This document shows, piece after piece, positions 34,935-45,690 of a stretch of DNA of 64,000 nucleotides. The DNA is taken from contig QCXZ01000137.1 in NCBI GenBank assembly GCA_025024175.1, positions 4,836,001 through 4,900,000 on the forward strand, read 5' to 3'. Numbering within the stretch: position 1 is the stretch's first letter; each line of letters begins with the position of its first letter. The DNA comes from Rhyzopertha dominica (taxonomy: Eukaryota; Arthropoda; Insecta; Coleoptera; Bostrichidae). Made by a program: the position numbers and the translations under genes. The notes beneath the pieces are model-generated. The model had not been told where the DNA came from. It searched no databases and saw nothing but the letters and a program-made list of their open reading frames with translations.

Positions 34935-36546
34935 TCAAGCAACGATCTATGAGATTGACTTATGCAGAGGGTTTTACAGCTTGATGGTCGGCCGTCCTAA
35001 ACTATTGGGATTAATGGCACGCTTCAAAGTTCCTAAATGGTCCGTATTCAAAAAATCTTTTTGGCTAAAATTTTAACTTTTCCACTATAAATTTTTGAAA
35101 TTTGTTGTGATAATTTAGCAATTAATAAATCATAGAAGCTTTTATAACAAATTTTATTTAATGCAGACCTGATGCTAACTGGCGCGACCGCGATCTATTT
35201 TTACGTGATATTGGGTTTAAATTTTCCGATGTATAAAGTAAAAGCCTTTGCATGTCATAACGAATTTATACAAATTTAATATAAAAACATACAAATTAGT
35301 AAGTAGAAAATTATTTACATTTGTTAGAAGATAATTACAATAGTGCACAATAAAATTTATACACGGTATCGATTATGTTCATTACTGCTTGCTAATAAGC
35401 ACATTACAAGAGTCACAAACTAAAAAAAAATACTCGCTTTCACTGCTAAAATCACGATTAACTTCTATTATTAATTCTTGTACATGATTCGCTCTATACC
35501 GATTTTCAATGTCCAGTACATGCCGCACTGAATTTCTCCATGCATCGACACATTTCAATGGGGTTGAAAATGCAATGATATGGAGGTAATCGTAGAATGG
35601 TGTGTCCACATTCAGAAGCGTGAAATGTCAATTTTAAATTTCTTGGAAAAATTTTTTGTGCCAAGCACTTCCAACAATTGTTTTTTTGTGTAGTCCTCTT
35701 CGAAATATAAATCTTCTTTTCTAAAAAACTCTTGAATGGTTGCCTTATTAGTTGTTGTATTTGGAATTTTATCCAGTTGCTCCGAATGGTTACTAGAGTT
35801 GTCCATTACTATGACGCCGTTTGGTGGCAATTTGGGCAATAAAATGTTTTTGAACCAACATTTCCGCATTCGTATCAGAATGATAATCTGTTTAAAATCA
35901 GCAATAATCTGTTTGACCAGTTGCCTGGCTAAATGTAAGCTATATGTAGGTATGACTGAATGAGTAAAAAATATTGCACTTGGTACGCCTATATGCTATA
36001 AAACTTTAAAATATAAGTAAACAGATATGTTTTCAATACCGTTTATAGTAGGAGTAGAACAGTTCCGATTTCTTCTTATTTCCAAAAAAAAATATACAGG
36101 TAGAAACTACGTTTATGACCCTCCGGATTAAAAGAAAATTTTAACCTGTGAAGAAACAGGGCAGAGGACGATTGCACACCGCGATCAAAAATTAGAAAGT
36201 GTNGGTGCCGCATTGAAATTGGAATGTTTACCATTCATGGTTATAAAAATAGATACTACTCATTAAATTAGGAACGAATACGATTTAGTCATACATTAGA
36301 AGCTATTATATGAGAAATATTTGTAGTTCAAATAATAATATCAAATAATGCTCATTGATTTATGTGTACGGAAAAAAATTCTAAAAAAGCCTAAACACAA
36401 TTTTTGGATACGGTCCACTCCGCTGCAAAACAGTGGAACGTGCCGAAACCGTCTGTTATTTACGACAGCTTCAGGTAATACTTGTAAACCATTGTGAGCG
36501 GTAATCGGCTGTTCGTATGAGTCTCACAGCTTGTTGCTTGCAACTA
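34935..36546 (-). mobile_element. DDE_3-type DNA transposon, copy B
   Basis: Inverted copy of 807-2556 with the same termini (CAAGCAACGATCTATGAGAT at the low-coordinate end; GCAACTA at the other) and TA on both sides. It is shorter than copy A by about 140 bp, partly through a deletion between HCIFNPIE and VDAW in the transposase. Confidence 0.8.
35382..35869 (-). pseudogene. DDE_3-type transposase pseudogene (copy B)
   Basis: On the minus strand WFKNILLPKLPPNGVIVMDN (second catalytic Asp) runs through KKQLLEVLGTKNFSKKFKID to a break, and then CVDAWRNSVRHVLDIENRYR, NHVQELIIEVNRDFS and a hydrophilic tail. The block ECGHT...LRLP is shifted out of frame, and the sequence between HCIFNPIE and VDAW is deleted. 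The tail is intact here where copy A has a stop. Confidence 0.8.
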
Positions 36547-36548
36547 TA

Positions 36549-37227
36549 AACCAAAATAGAAGTGTTTTTGGTTCTTGGTGAAAAAATACATACTGCAACA
36601 GGCAAGAACAGTTTTTTCATTAAAAATATTTCAAACAATACCTGATTTCATCCACGACTTTTTCACCGCGCACCCCTTTCTCCCAGACGCGGTCGCATTT
36701 CCCATTGCACACGTGCCTCTGGCATCTCATGATGCGAGGTCCAGAAATAGAGCTCAACAGCTTCTAAGAATAAATTCTGTTTATCCAGTAAACGGCCGTC
36801 CGGTGATCTCGCCGACGTTTTCCGTACGGATAGTAGGGCCTTTCCGACGGATCTCTCTAAAGGCGATCTGTTTTCCATCATCTGCCCACGCTGGGGCCTG
36901 GTGACTTGGCACTTGATGGAGTTTCGTGCGCCTAGGAATTAACAAAGGGCTGCATAAATGTGGAACTATGCGGGCGCGCGGTAGCTCTGTAATCGGTGGT
37001 TGATTTGGAGGGTTGTTACCCGCAATTTAGGGGTTGTTAAGTTAACAATTGTAGGATGGTGGTGGTGAATCATGTATTCACGATTTGCTGGGGATTGGAA
37101 CAGGAAATCGTGGGATCCAGACTGTTTTTGTACAAGTGTAGCTATTTGAAGACCGGTGTTCCTTGTTAGATTATTCTTAGCTGATGGTTTATTTTTAAGC
37201 TTAGAAGGGCGAGGAACTTGTGATGAG
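36549..37227. other. GC-richer intron segment, no recognised gene
   Basis: From about 36660 to 37060 the sequence is GC-richer, with open frames on both strands (36575-36904 + and 36663-36881 -). Neither predicted peptide resembles a known protein. Confidence 0.3.
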
Positions 37228-37229
37228 TA

Positions 37230-38844
37230 CGAGCCCTAACACAAAAATGTTCGCACATTAACTGATTTTTCGTAAAAGTTTGGAAATTTCCGTAAGGGAT
37301 TCGATATCATGTTTTCCATTTATAGGACACTATAATATGTATTGATTTGCATCATATTTACGACATTGTTTTGAAATAAAATAATATTGATTTATAGAAC
37401 TAAGCTAATGTTGATAACAATGCAATATTTGCTGACACATTAATGTTCGGACACGTTAGTAAAACAAATAAATAGCAAGCCTATGGATATTAAGGATATG
37501 TTTTCATGTGACTTTTAACTTGACAATTAAGTCGATTAGATATCAATTGACTACAAAATCTCACGCGGTAAAGCAACCAATCGTGCAATCAGAGAATTAA
37601 TTGTAAAACTGTTTCACCAAGGAAAAACGTTTCGGGATATTGCTAGGCAAATAAATGTCGCAAAGTCCACGGTGTCAGATATTGTGAAAAAGTATAGAGA
37701 AACGAGTTCAATTCAAATTTCAAGACATGGTGCTGGTCGGCCACGCAGTCACTTCCTGAATGCAAAGATGTCTTTTTCGGATTTGTAAAACTGATCGTCG
37801 AAGTACATTAAGAGAAATAACAGCAAAATGGAATGAAGAAACAATGGGAAATGTTTCTCGAGAAACGTGTCGTTGCTGGATTCATAACTCTGGTTTATAT
37901 TTTTATAAGGTACGCATGTTATGTTTAAGCAAAATTTCATATTCATCATTATCATTGCTTAAGGCAAAAGAAAAGCCGTTCCTCACGGAAAAACAAAAAA
38001 AGAGACGATTAGCGTGGGCAAAGGAACGGGCATTGTGGACTTTCGAAGATTGGAAAAGGATCATTTTTAGTGATGAATGAAAATTTCATGTTTGCGTGGG
38101 TGACCATCGATCACGTGTTATAAAAAACAAAAATGAAGCCTTCCACAAAGACTGCCTAAAAAGAAAAATAATATTTCCATCAGGTGTTATGGTATGGGAA
38201 AGCATGTCTGCTAATGGTGTTGGAAAACTGCACTTCATAGATGGAACTGTAAACGCAGTAAAATATCAGAATATTCTTGAAACCACTTTGTTGGTGTCAA
38301 TTCCAATGTTATCACCTGATGGAAATTTTACTTTTCAACAAGATGGCGCCTTCTGCCATACAGCCAAGACCACAAGAAAGTGGCTGCAACAACATTTCCG
38401 TCCTTGACTGGCCCTCCAGCAGTCTTGATCTAAATGTAATCGAAACTATATGGCACAAGATGAAGCAGCAATTAGAAATGATCTGCAGCGCAACATTTTT
38501 GATTTGCGCATAAAATTGCAAAATATGTGGAATTCTTTTACCGCAGAAGATTGCCAAATGCTTGTAAAAACTATACCTGCCAGAATAAAAGCAGTTATTA
38601 AGGCAAAAGGAGACGCAACCGGCTATTGACATGTATCGTCTGAACATTTATGTGTCAATAAATATTGTATTGTTATTAACATTAGTTTAGTTTTATAAAT
38701 AAAAACAATGTCATAAATATGATGTAAAGCAATACATATTATAGTGTCCTATAAAAGAAAAACATGATATTGAATCCCTTATGGAAATTTTCAAACTTTT
38801 ACGAAAAATCAGTTTATGTCCGAACATTTTTGTGTCAAGGCTCG
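37230..38844 (+). mobile_element. Tc1-like transposon with long TIRs (IR/DR type), first copy
   Basis: 1.6 kb flanked by TA (37228-37229 and 38845-38846). The left end reads CGAGCCCTAACACAAAAATG and the mirrored right end CGAGCCTTGACACAAAAATG. Inverted similarity continues for about 220 bp. Within each TIR an outer ACACAAAAATGTTCG and an inner ACACATTAATGTTCGGAC form direct repeats. It carries a two-exon transposase pseudogene. Confidence 0.88.
37558..38629 (+). pseudogene. Tc1 transposase pseudogene with intron (first copy)
   Basis: The expected start is ATC (37558) where relatives have ATG: ISRGKATNRAIRELIVKLFH then QGKTFRDIARQINVAKSTVS (paired-like HTH) and GRPR. After a frameshift come KTDRRSTLREI and SGLYFYK, an intron at 37910-37963 (GTACGC...TTAAG), then KEKPFLTEKQKKRR, IIFSDE (first Asp) followed by a TGA, VCVGDH, FQQDGAFCHTAKTTRKW (second Asp), a frameshift, SSSLDLNVIETIWHKM (Glu) and the tail IPARIKAVIKAKGDATGY ending at 38629. 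The intron is 54 nt and in frame, so its presence is inferred from the homologous site in the copy at 58.6 kb. Confidence 0.9.
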
Positions 38845-38859
38845 TATTGTCCTCGTGAA

Positions 38860-39070
38860 ACAGTCTTTGACTTTTCTCAAACTCTTCTGTTTTTTCTGGA
38901 AGGTCAAGTGATATTCCTTATTGATAGTTTTCCTCTTCAGAAGGTAGTTCGTAAGAAGAATACTTCTGGCATCCAAAAACAAACACTCGTCATTGCTTTA
39001 CTAGCCGATGAAACCGTTTTAGTCTTCTTTGGTACAGGCTCCTATTTGTGTTATTTCTGTTATGTAAATT
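38860..39070 (-). pseudogene. Mariner (DD34D-type) transposase fragment
   Basis: The minus strand gives PVPKKTKTVSSASKAMTS, then in a shifted frame FLDARSILLTNYLLKRKTIN and KEYHLTFQKKQKSLRK. These match the mariner block KTVPSAGKVMASVFWDARGI...IDYL.KGKTI...YY. It ends close to the TA at the right edge of the Tc1 element. No continuation was identified on the far side, so Tc1 insertion into it is possible but unproven. Confidence 0.7.
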
Positions 39071-39289
39071 GGCTTATAAAAACCAATTGTCGTAGTTTCT
39101 TCAGTTCTGTGGAAAAGCATAAGTAAGTGTTTATGGTCAGTTTGTATTCCACCACATATCTAAAGAATTTGGTTGCTTCATAAATAGCAAGTAATGTAAT
39201 GATTAGTAAAGTTTGGAAGTTATTAAATAATAAGAGTAAAACACTTGTTTATGATCCTACTTCCAAACTTTTATTTTTGGCAAAGCAAA

Positions 39290-41040
39290 TGCCAGCATGT
39301 CAACCGCCAATCGGCCTTCTTCAGTGGCTTAACAAGTATGACTAAATTTAAACACTTTGTGAAGTGTGGGAAAGGAATTCGTTTATAATATATTTTTGAC
39401 TTTTTTATTTCTATTGTTTACGTGGTACATATGTCCTTTGAATCTAATATATTTGCATTAGGTTTTGTTTGGCCAATGTACTCTTTAGGGCAGTTAGAGC
39501 ATTTAATTTCATAAATTCCAGATTCGTTTTGAGCATGTCTTCGTTATCTAGGGTGTTGCCTAATAACTTTCTGAATGTGCAGTCATTACCAAAAGTAAGA
39601 TTAATATTAAATTTATAAAACAAATTTTGACATTTATGTTCTGTTGAAGGATATGTGAATTTTCTATGGAATCTGGTTTCTTTTTCAGGACTAAGATGCG
39701 TGTATCTGTTTGACTTGGCTAAATTATAAACGTATTATTTCTGTAGTTTTCTGTGAACAGTGGAACATTTAGTAATCTATCTATATCAAACTATTAAAGA
39801 CTGACATTTTGTACTTGAAAGGCGTACAAGAACTGTTTTTGATGTAACTATCTGTATGTGTCGGTTTTTTGTAAATATTAATCGTCATTCTGTCATCCTT
39901 TTTGGGTATTACTAAATCTAGAAATGACAAATGGGTATCCTTTTCTAGTTCAAATGTTGAATTTATTGACTGATATAATGAATTTAACTTTGTGTAAAAT
40001 TATTAATATCAAAGTTATTATCTGTTATGGCAAAACATCGTCTTCACATCTTATATCACAATATCAGAAATTTGTTTACATTTTTTAGATTATTTGTCAG
40101 GTAGCTTAAGAAAAGGTTAGCTAACAAAGATGAAAGGGGGCTTCCCATTGCAAATTCAAATCTTTGATTAAATATAAATGTGTTTTGTTAACTTCAAGTA
40201 TTCTTCAATGGCCTCTCTATCGATCTTATTTTCTTCAAGAAAATCTTCTAGGTACTGGTACGCTATTGAACAATGATTGGACATCAAAAGATATTAGTCT
40301 GTGTCTACGTTTAAATTAAAAAAAAATTATTTATGAAATCTAGAGAATTTTTGATCGAACTGTCATTATTTATCTTTATAGTTACGGAACTCATTAACCA
40401 ACCACTTGATAATTTGGAGCATTTATATTTGAGACTATGAGGCCGATATTTATTTCCTGGTTTATGAATTTTTGGTAAGAGTATAACTTTTTGATATCAA
40501 CTTTTTTTTTAAATTTAACATTCATTTAAGATTACTGTTTATTAATAAACTGCAACTTTCCAAAGTATTATTAACCTTTTTTATAATTTTTTAACGGATT
40601 TTTAACATACAAGTAACGTCATTAAAGTATATATGTTTCTTATAATAACTATGGAATTTCCCTTATCAGCTTTTACATAAAAACAACTCTTACCTTTCAC
40701 AGTTTCAAAAACCTTTGTCTGTGATGGAACTGCGCAATGATATTTTTCATGTATTTCTTTCTCTATTTTTTTCTTTTTCATCTCACTTCCTATTTGTTTA
40801 TTTCACTGCAATTTACAATCACGTTTTCAATATCACTAATTATGTCTTCTAAAGGAAAATGTTTTGTTTTTACTGCATGTTTTAAGCTGTGTTTTAGCAG
40901 ACCAAGTTCAGTATTTGAAAATGAAATATTACGTGTATTACGCACTGTTATTATAGTGTCCAATTTTATCTTAATCTACGCAACTTGGTATGATGACGAA
41001 GAAGTGTCCAATTTATTCTCATTCTGCGTAACTGGTTGTG
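39290..41040 (-). pseudogene. Penelope-like element: RT plus GIY-YIG, nearly full length
   Basis: Read on the minus strand from 41040: SFSNTELGLLKHSLKHAVKT and FPLEDIISDIENVIVNCSE (N-terminal domain), KADKGNSIVII, LPKIHKPGNKYRP, FAMGSPLSSLLANLFLSYL, a damaged catalytic box (CEDD for the usual YVDD), IPKKDDRMTINIYKKPTHTD, RLLNVPL-type remnants, then SGIYEIKCSNCPKEYIGQTK, the GIY-YIG endonuclease of Penelope-like elements. Order and spacing are those of a complete ORF, but stops and frameshifts are frequent. The 3' region has a CTGAAGA-hairpin motif at 39300-39345. Confidence 0.88.
39300..39345 (-). other. Hammerhead-like hairpin motif in the Penelope 3' region
   Basis: On the minus strand GCCACTGAAGAAGGCCGATT is followed by GGCGGTTGACATGCTGGC. 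CTGAAGA fits the CUGANGA box of a hammerhead ribozyme and GCC.GATT.GGC forms the following stem. The expected GAAA after the stem reads TTGAC, so the core is decayed. Penelope-like elements are known to carry hammerhead ribozymes. Functional status: dead or uncertain. Confidence 0.4.
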
Positions 41041-41786
41041 TTCGAAAAAATTCCATTCAGTAGCAGAATACAACTCTGCTAATTTTAGGTGCCTTGAATA
41101 AAGTGTGTTTTAATTTAGTCATATTTGTTAAGGTAATAAAATTCATGATTATACATAGTCGATTTCTTGTAATAATATCTGGAGTACTTGCACTCAAGCA
41201 GAATGACTTTACGTCAGAAACGCGGAATACATACTAATAATATAACTTTTGATACTTGTACATTCGTTTTTCTAATTTACCCCAAAACAGCGAATTACAC
41301 GTTTCTTGGCTGGCTTCGCGCTATAAAAATGTCGGCAAATCGAAGTCGTGACACCTCAATTTCTGCAATACGTAATGATGTGTTGCCTTACGAAAGGGGG
41401 CACTGGGCCAGAACCCACGCAATGGGAGATACGCAAAAAGATTAAACTCCAAATGCGAGGAAAACAGGTACCCGGCCCCCGGTTTGCAGAATAATGGAAT
41501 TGGATTTTGGGAGTTTCGAAATAGATCTGGCGTAAGGTCCACGTTCTGTAATAATATAAACACCTGCAGGACCAAAGCAAAACGAGCAGTACGTTTGTGT
41601 TTTGATGTTCTTGGCTTGTGCTTGCTTGTTTTACAAGTGGAAAGCTGCAGTAAGCACGAGAACACAAAATTAATGCCTGACAGACATATTTATCTATACA
41701 GAGCACAAAAATACAAATATACGAAATCAGAAAAAAATACAATCATATTATACATGCGTGAGTGTACACCAATAAATCTTATAAAA
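41041..41786. other. Intron without recognisable gene
   Basis: Overlapping frames of 85-128 codons on both strands between 41188 and 41804 resemble nothing known. Confidence 0.35.
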
Positions 41787-42470
41787 CTAAGCAAACAATT
41801 CTAGCAACTTTCGTTTCACTGAACTCGTTGAAAGGTTGTCATAAAAAATATCAAAGTTACTGTTGGACATAATATGATTACATAACTTAAATGCCATTAT
41901 CATGGCGCAGTTGAAATAATGTTGAGTGGACGGTACACTGTAATAAAAGGGAANAGGCGATCTGCTATTAACTCTGGGGACATTTATGCTTATCTCATTC
42001 AGAAGAGTACTACTTACTACTTTACCGCAAATAAGTTTTTGCAAGAAAACAATAGATGCCAATTTTCGTCTACTCTCAAGAGAGACTTGATTAACAACAT
42101 TTAATAGCGCGCTCTGATCACAATGTCTTGTAGGGTAAACATCAAACATTTTAAAGTAGAGATACTTGGAAAACCTTCAAATATTTTCCAACAGATCAAT
42201 ATATTGTTGCTGGGAAGGACTCCAAATTACACTGCAGTATTCGAGCGTAGATCTAACTAAGGCATAAAACAATAACTTTATAGCAAAAATGTTATTGAAT
42301 TCAGAAGTATTTCGCATAATAAACCCCAGAGTCTTAACTGCAGCAGCCGCAACATTTTCAATGTGCTGAACAAAAGACAACTTACAGTCAACGATTACAC
42401 CTAAGTCTCTAATTTCATCACATCTGGAAAGTACATTCCCTGAGATGTTGTAGAAAAAAAATATTAAGGT
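41787..42470 (-). pseudogene. Non-LTR RT pseudogene, C-terminal part
   Basis: Minus strand from 42470: YNISGNVLSRCDEIRDLGV, LSFVQHIENVAAAAVKTLGF, LLFYALVRSTLEYCSVIWSP, then after a frameshift near 42160 YPTRHCDQSALLN, SRRKLASIVFLQKLICGK and a C-terminal FYYSVPSTQHYFN block. It is the region after the palm of an ORF2. The relic at 51596-52410 is a close family member (FYYYVPHTHHHFN, SLIFLQKLIGG). The palm with YADD is absent; a MITE starts 5 bases upstream. Confidence 0.9.
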
Positions 42471-42474
42471 ACTG

Positions 42475-42746
42475 CCCTACAGTCATTTGTTTTTAAGATA
42501 TCTCAGGTAATATGATTAGTGTTCACGAAACAATCTACAATATCTAACATTTTTATTTGAAATCGTAGCTTAGTGGTTTAAATGGGAAAGTTTCTGGATT
42601 TTTTATGAAGAATTTGATGGTGTTTACAAAAAAAAAACAATTGAACATCATTCTACGATTTTAAATAGAAAAGTTGGCTATTGTAGACTGTTTCGTGAAC
42701 ACAAATTATATTACCTGAGATATCTCAAAAACAAATGACTATAGGG
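42475..42746. mobile_element. MITE with roughly 90-bp inverted repeats
   Basis: The left arm is CCCTACAGTCATTTGTTTTT then AAGATATCTCAGGTAATAT. The right arm mirrors it as CCCTATAGTCATTTGTTTTT and GAGATATCTCAGGTAATAT; both continue to GTGTTCACGAAAC and CTACAATA. 272 bp, no coding capacity. It directly abuts the 5' end of the RT relic on its left. Confidence 0.88.
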
Positions 42747-43403
42747 TGTCAAATTGTTTTTATTTTAACTAAGTGTAAACATGCCGAAGTATCCGCGTAA
42801 GAAAGGACAAAAGGACTTACTGAACGCCGTTTAAGTGTATATATAAGATATAACGAGACGATGATTTCTGGAAGGAAAAAATTGATACTAAACTGGAGGA
42901 TTTCTATTTTAACTGTTTGTTACCAGAAATAATTAACATCTTCATAATCGCAAAATAAATTATTTGCGTGCTGGAAAATCATAGATCAGAATTATTAGTG
43001 TTAAATATGCATGCGTTTATAAAGTTTTCCATTTTATACTGTGTTGTGTAGCGAGTGTTATAAGTATCCGTTTTGTTACAATACCATTAATGTGACTAAA
43101 AAGCCTGTTAATATGAATTTATTTTTATTTCCTCCAACCATTGTTTAACATCTAAACGTGTAATATGTGATTATTTACATTCTCTGTTGTGTTATCTAGT
43201 TTACAGTAAAAATTGCACTAACGCTAACAGAAGTTAAAATAAATAAATAAAAGCCAATGATTAAAGTTTTTACAGTGTATCTTGAGTCAGCGCTTGAGAC
43301 CTGTGACACGGTCTAAAGTAATTTAAAGCGAACGCCTGCAATATAGGCAATTGTGTGCTAAATTCCGGCAAAACATGCGTTTGTTTTATGACACCCTGTA
43401 ATC
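42747..43403. other. Interval between two GGGTGTCA-type ends; short HTH-like peptide
   Basis: TATAGGGTGTCAAATTG at 42740-42756 and its inverted partner TGACACCCTGTA at about 43389-43400 could be the ends of one element of about 650 bp. Just inside the left end an ATG at 42781 opens a 17-codon frame (MPKYPRKKGQKDLLNAV) that resembles the start of pipsqueak-type HTH transposases. Weak. Confidence 0.3.
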
Positions 43404-43565
43404 TAAAAGGTTCTGTCTAGGGGGGTACGTGGCCGTATTTAACGTTTAGCTTTTCGTTTACTAGAACGCAGCTGTCGAAATTGGACTATATTTGGCCAAT
43501 TATAACAAAATAATTAAACATATTTTTCAAAAAACGGCTACGTACCCCGCTGGAGCAACCTTTTA
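43404..43565. mobile_element. Small MITE-like element
   Basis: The left end TAAAAGGTT...GGGGTACGTGGCCGT mirrors the right end, read in reverse as TAAAAGGTTGC...GGGGTACGTAGCCGT. Length 162 bp. Non-coding. Confidence 0.75.
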
Positions 43566-43669
43566 TCTACATAACAAAACTTAGCTCGTTGAAGTATGAG
43601 CAAAATTGGGTCCGTGAGATGTATTTGCGCAAACCTCTACAAATCAGGACGCGAATTCCCTCCAAGAAG

Positions 43670-44100
43670 AGTGTGATTCATTATACATATTGGTCCCATC
43701 GAAGTTTGACCCATATAACATTAAACTTCTTAATAAATTAATCGTTGATGATCCATATCGGCGTGTTACAATATTCGTTTCTCCAATCTTTGAAGGCAGT
43801 TGTACTGGTGATAGTTATTTGCAATTGTTAGAGGATGCTATTGACCCCTAAATCACCCATCCATGGGAAAAGTAAATCTTCAAGAAAATCAACTTTTCTT
43901 TCAACAGGATGGAGTGCCTTCATATTATCATGTACTTTTCCCTGAAAGTGGATAAACAGATGATGTTCTCAGCCAGGTTGCTTAATTTAATCTCTTTGGA
44001 TTTCTTTTTGTGGAGCCACTCGAAATTCAAGGTTTTTGCTACATCACTTGAATCTCCCCAGAAATGTTGCAAAACGCTAGTTAAGGTTTTGAAATTGTAG
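43670..44100 (+). pseudogene. Mariner-like transposase fragment
   Basis: Blocks in three frames follow mariner order: VTIFVSPIFEGSCTGDSYLQ, LLEDAIDP, FQQDGVPSYYHV (second Asp) and LISLDFFLWSHSKF (third Asp). TIRs and the N-terminal half are not recognisable. It is not clearly the same family as E1-E4. Confidence 0.7.
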
Positions 44101-45320
44101 TGTTGTATAGAAGGTGCAGACAGACATCATAACCACCATTGTTTCCTCCCATAGCAATCGAAACAGAAGTCTAAAAAAGAAGGGTCCATAGACCATGAAA
44201 GCGACTTTAAAATGATGACCCCTTTTTTAATGTGGGCGCTGGAGGGATGCAAAAATAACTTCGAAACTAAGACAAGATAATTCTTTTTTTGCGTTGTATA
44301 GTTAAGTACATTTGTTTCAACCCAACTCATTTATATCTTCCCTCGCTGCTTTTAGCAGGCCCAGAGATAGCAAATCAAGTATTTAATGCAATGTGCAAGC
44401 TTAGGTGTTTACCATAATACCAGTCAAGGGAAGCTAATGGACTGCAGTTTGTGGTATGCTACGCCCGAGGTAGAACGTTAATGTTAAAAATATGCACATG
44501 TTTATAGACCCGATTGCATTCAGGAAATTGCTCGATTGAGTCCTCCACTTACCGAACGGCCTGAAATATCATGAGATGTTGCGTAACTTCTCGTTACCAA
44601 AATGATGAAAATGTGGTTCGTTTGCTCTCAAATGCTGCAGGCACGTTTGCCTGTACGAGTCGTGAATACCAAACGCTGTTGCTTACGTAGCATCGTCCAT
44701 TGGTTGTTGACCAATAAATTGTTTGGCGTTTTCAGTCTTTGTTCGTCATATCCGATTAAAATGGCTAGTGCGTTCGCGTCGTGTTATAGAGTGTGACAGT
44801 GGCGTAGGTAAAAGGCAATATCCCACAATGTATGCTAAAAATATTCTACATATTAAAAGGAAAATGTCACATTTCGCTTAGATTGAATCGACTCCAGACA
44901 TGCTCTATAAGATTGCAGTTTGATGAGCGAGTAGGTCAAACCATTCCTTCAGTTTGATGAAATCTTACATTTTCAATAACTTCGAATGAGCAGAACCTGT
45001 TGCGTTTATGGTTTCTGATTTCTTCTTGAAGATAAAGTAAAATGAGATATTTTTATTGATACAACGAAGTCGTTAACATGTAATCTAAACACACATTCAG
45101 ATCTGAAGCCATAGTGGTGCTCCACTTCTAATCTGGAAGTCACTGACAAGAAAAGACTAGCAAAAGTAGTATAAAACGGTTATTGGAGAACTCTACATCC
45201 TACCTTCTTCAGGCTTCAATTTATCACAAATAATTTTGTTCAAGGACACTTCCTTTTCGCACATTTCTCGACGTTATGTTTTGCATTAGTTATAATTCTA
45301 TAGAAAGCCCCTTTTCTCAA
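44101..45320. other. Intron without recognisable gene
   Basis: Some GC-richer sequence around 44480-44800 with short frames; nothing recognised. Confidence 0.35.
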
Positions 45321-45690
45321 TTATGACTCAATTGCTATAGTCCAAGGTATTCCAGGTTTCAGTAAAATTTGTTGTACTTGGCCTTCTTGCAGTTTCAAGA
45401 GTATCATCTGCAAGGTGTAAGTATTTGGCCTTGTGTCATTTGTAATCAGTAAAAATAAAATAGGACCTACGTGGCTCCCCTGAGGTACTCCATAAGTATA
45501 CACTATTTCAATAAACTCTTTTGATTTCCGTTGGTAAGATGAGATTTAAGCCATAAATAGACAGCCCACAATGCTAAATCTTTTAGGTTAAATAATTATA
45601 CCCTCGAAATCAACGCGATCAAATATGGACTGCACTTGATTACATTTTTCTAAGGAGTTTACAATATAACTGTTATAAATAAGCAAGCTA
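45321..45690 (-). pseudogene. Non-LTR RT pseudogene fragment
   Basis: Minus strand: LEKCNQVQSIFDRVDFEGI (the A-block neighbourhood, normally AFDRVDH), then VYTYGVPQGSHVGPILFLLI (B block), and in a shifted frame KYLHLADDT, a degraded catalytic ADD box. Stops and frameshifts between blocks. The ends of the element are not defined. Confidence 0.75.

Noticed and set aside
38764..39126. 120-codon plus-strand frame
   Set aside because: It covers the Tc1 right TIR and the complement of a mariner fragment; the minus strand carries the recognisable protein.
40737..41063. Hydrophobic 108-codon frame on the plus strand, membrane-protein-like
   Set aside because: It is the complement of the Penelope-like N-terminal region, which reads SNTELGLLKHSLKH and KADKGN on the minus strand.
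42475..42746. MITE as part of the neighbouring RT element 3' end
   Set aside because: Its arms pair with each other across the whole unit and it lies at the 5' (upstream) side of the minus-strand RT.
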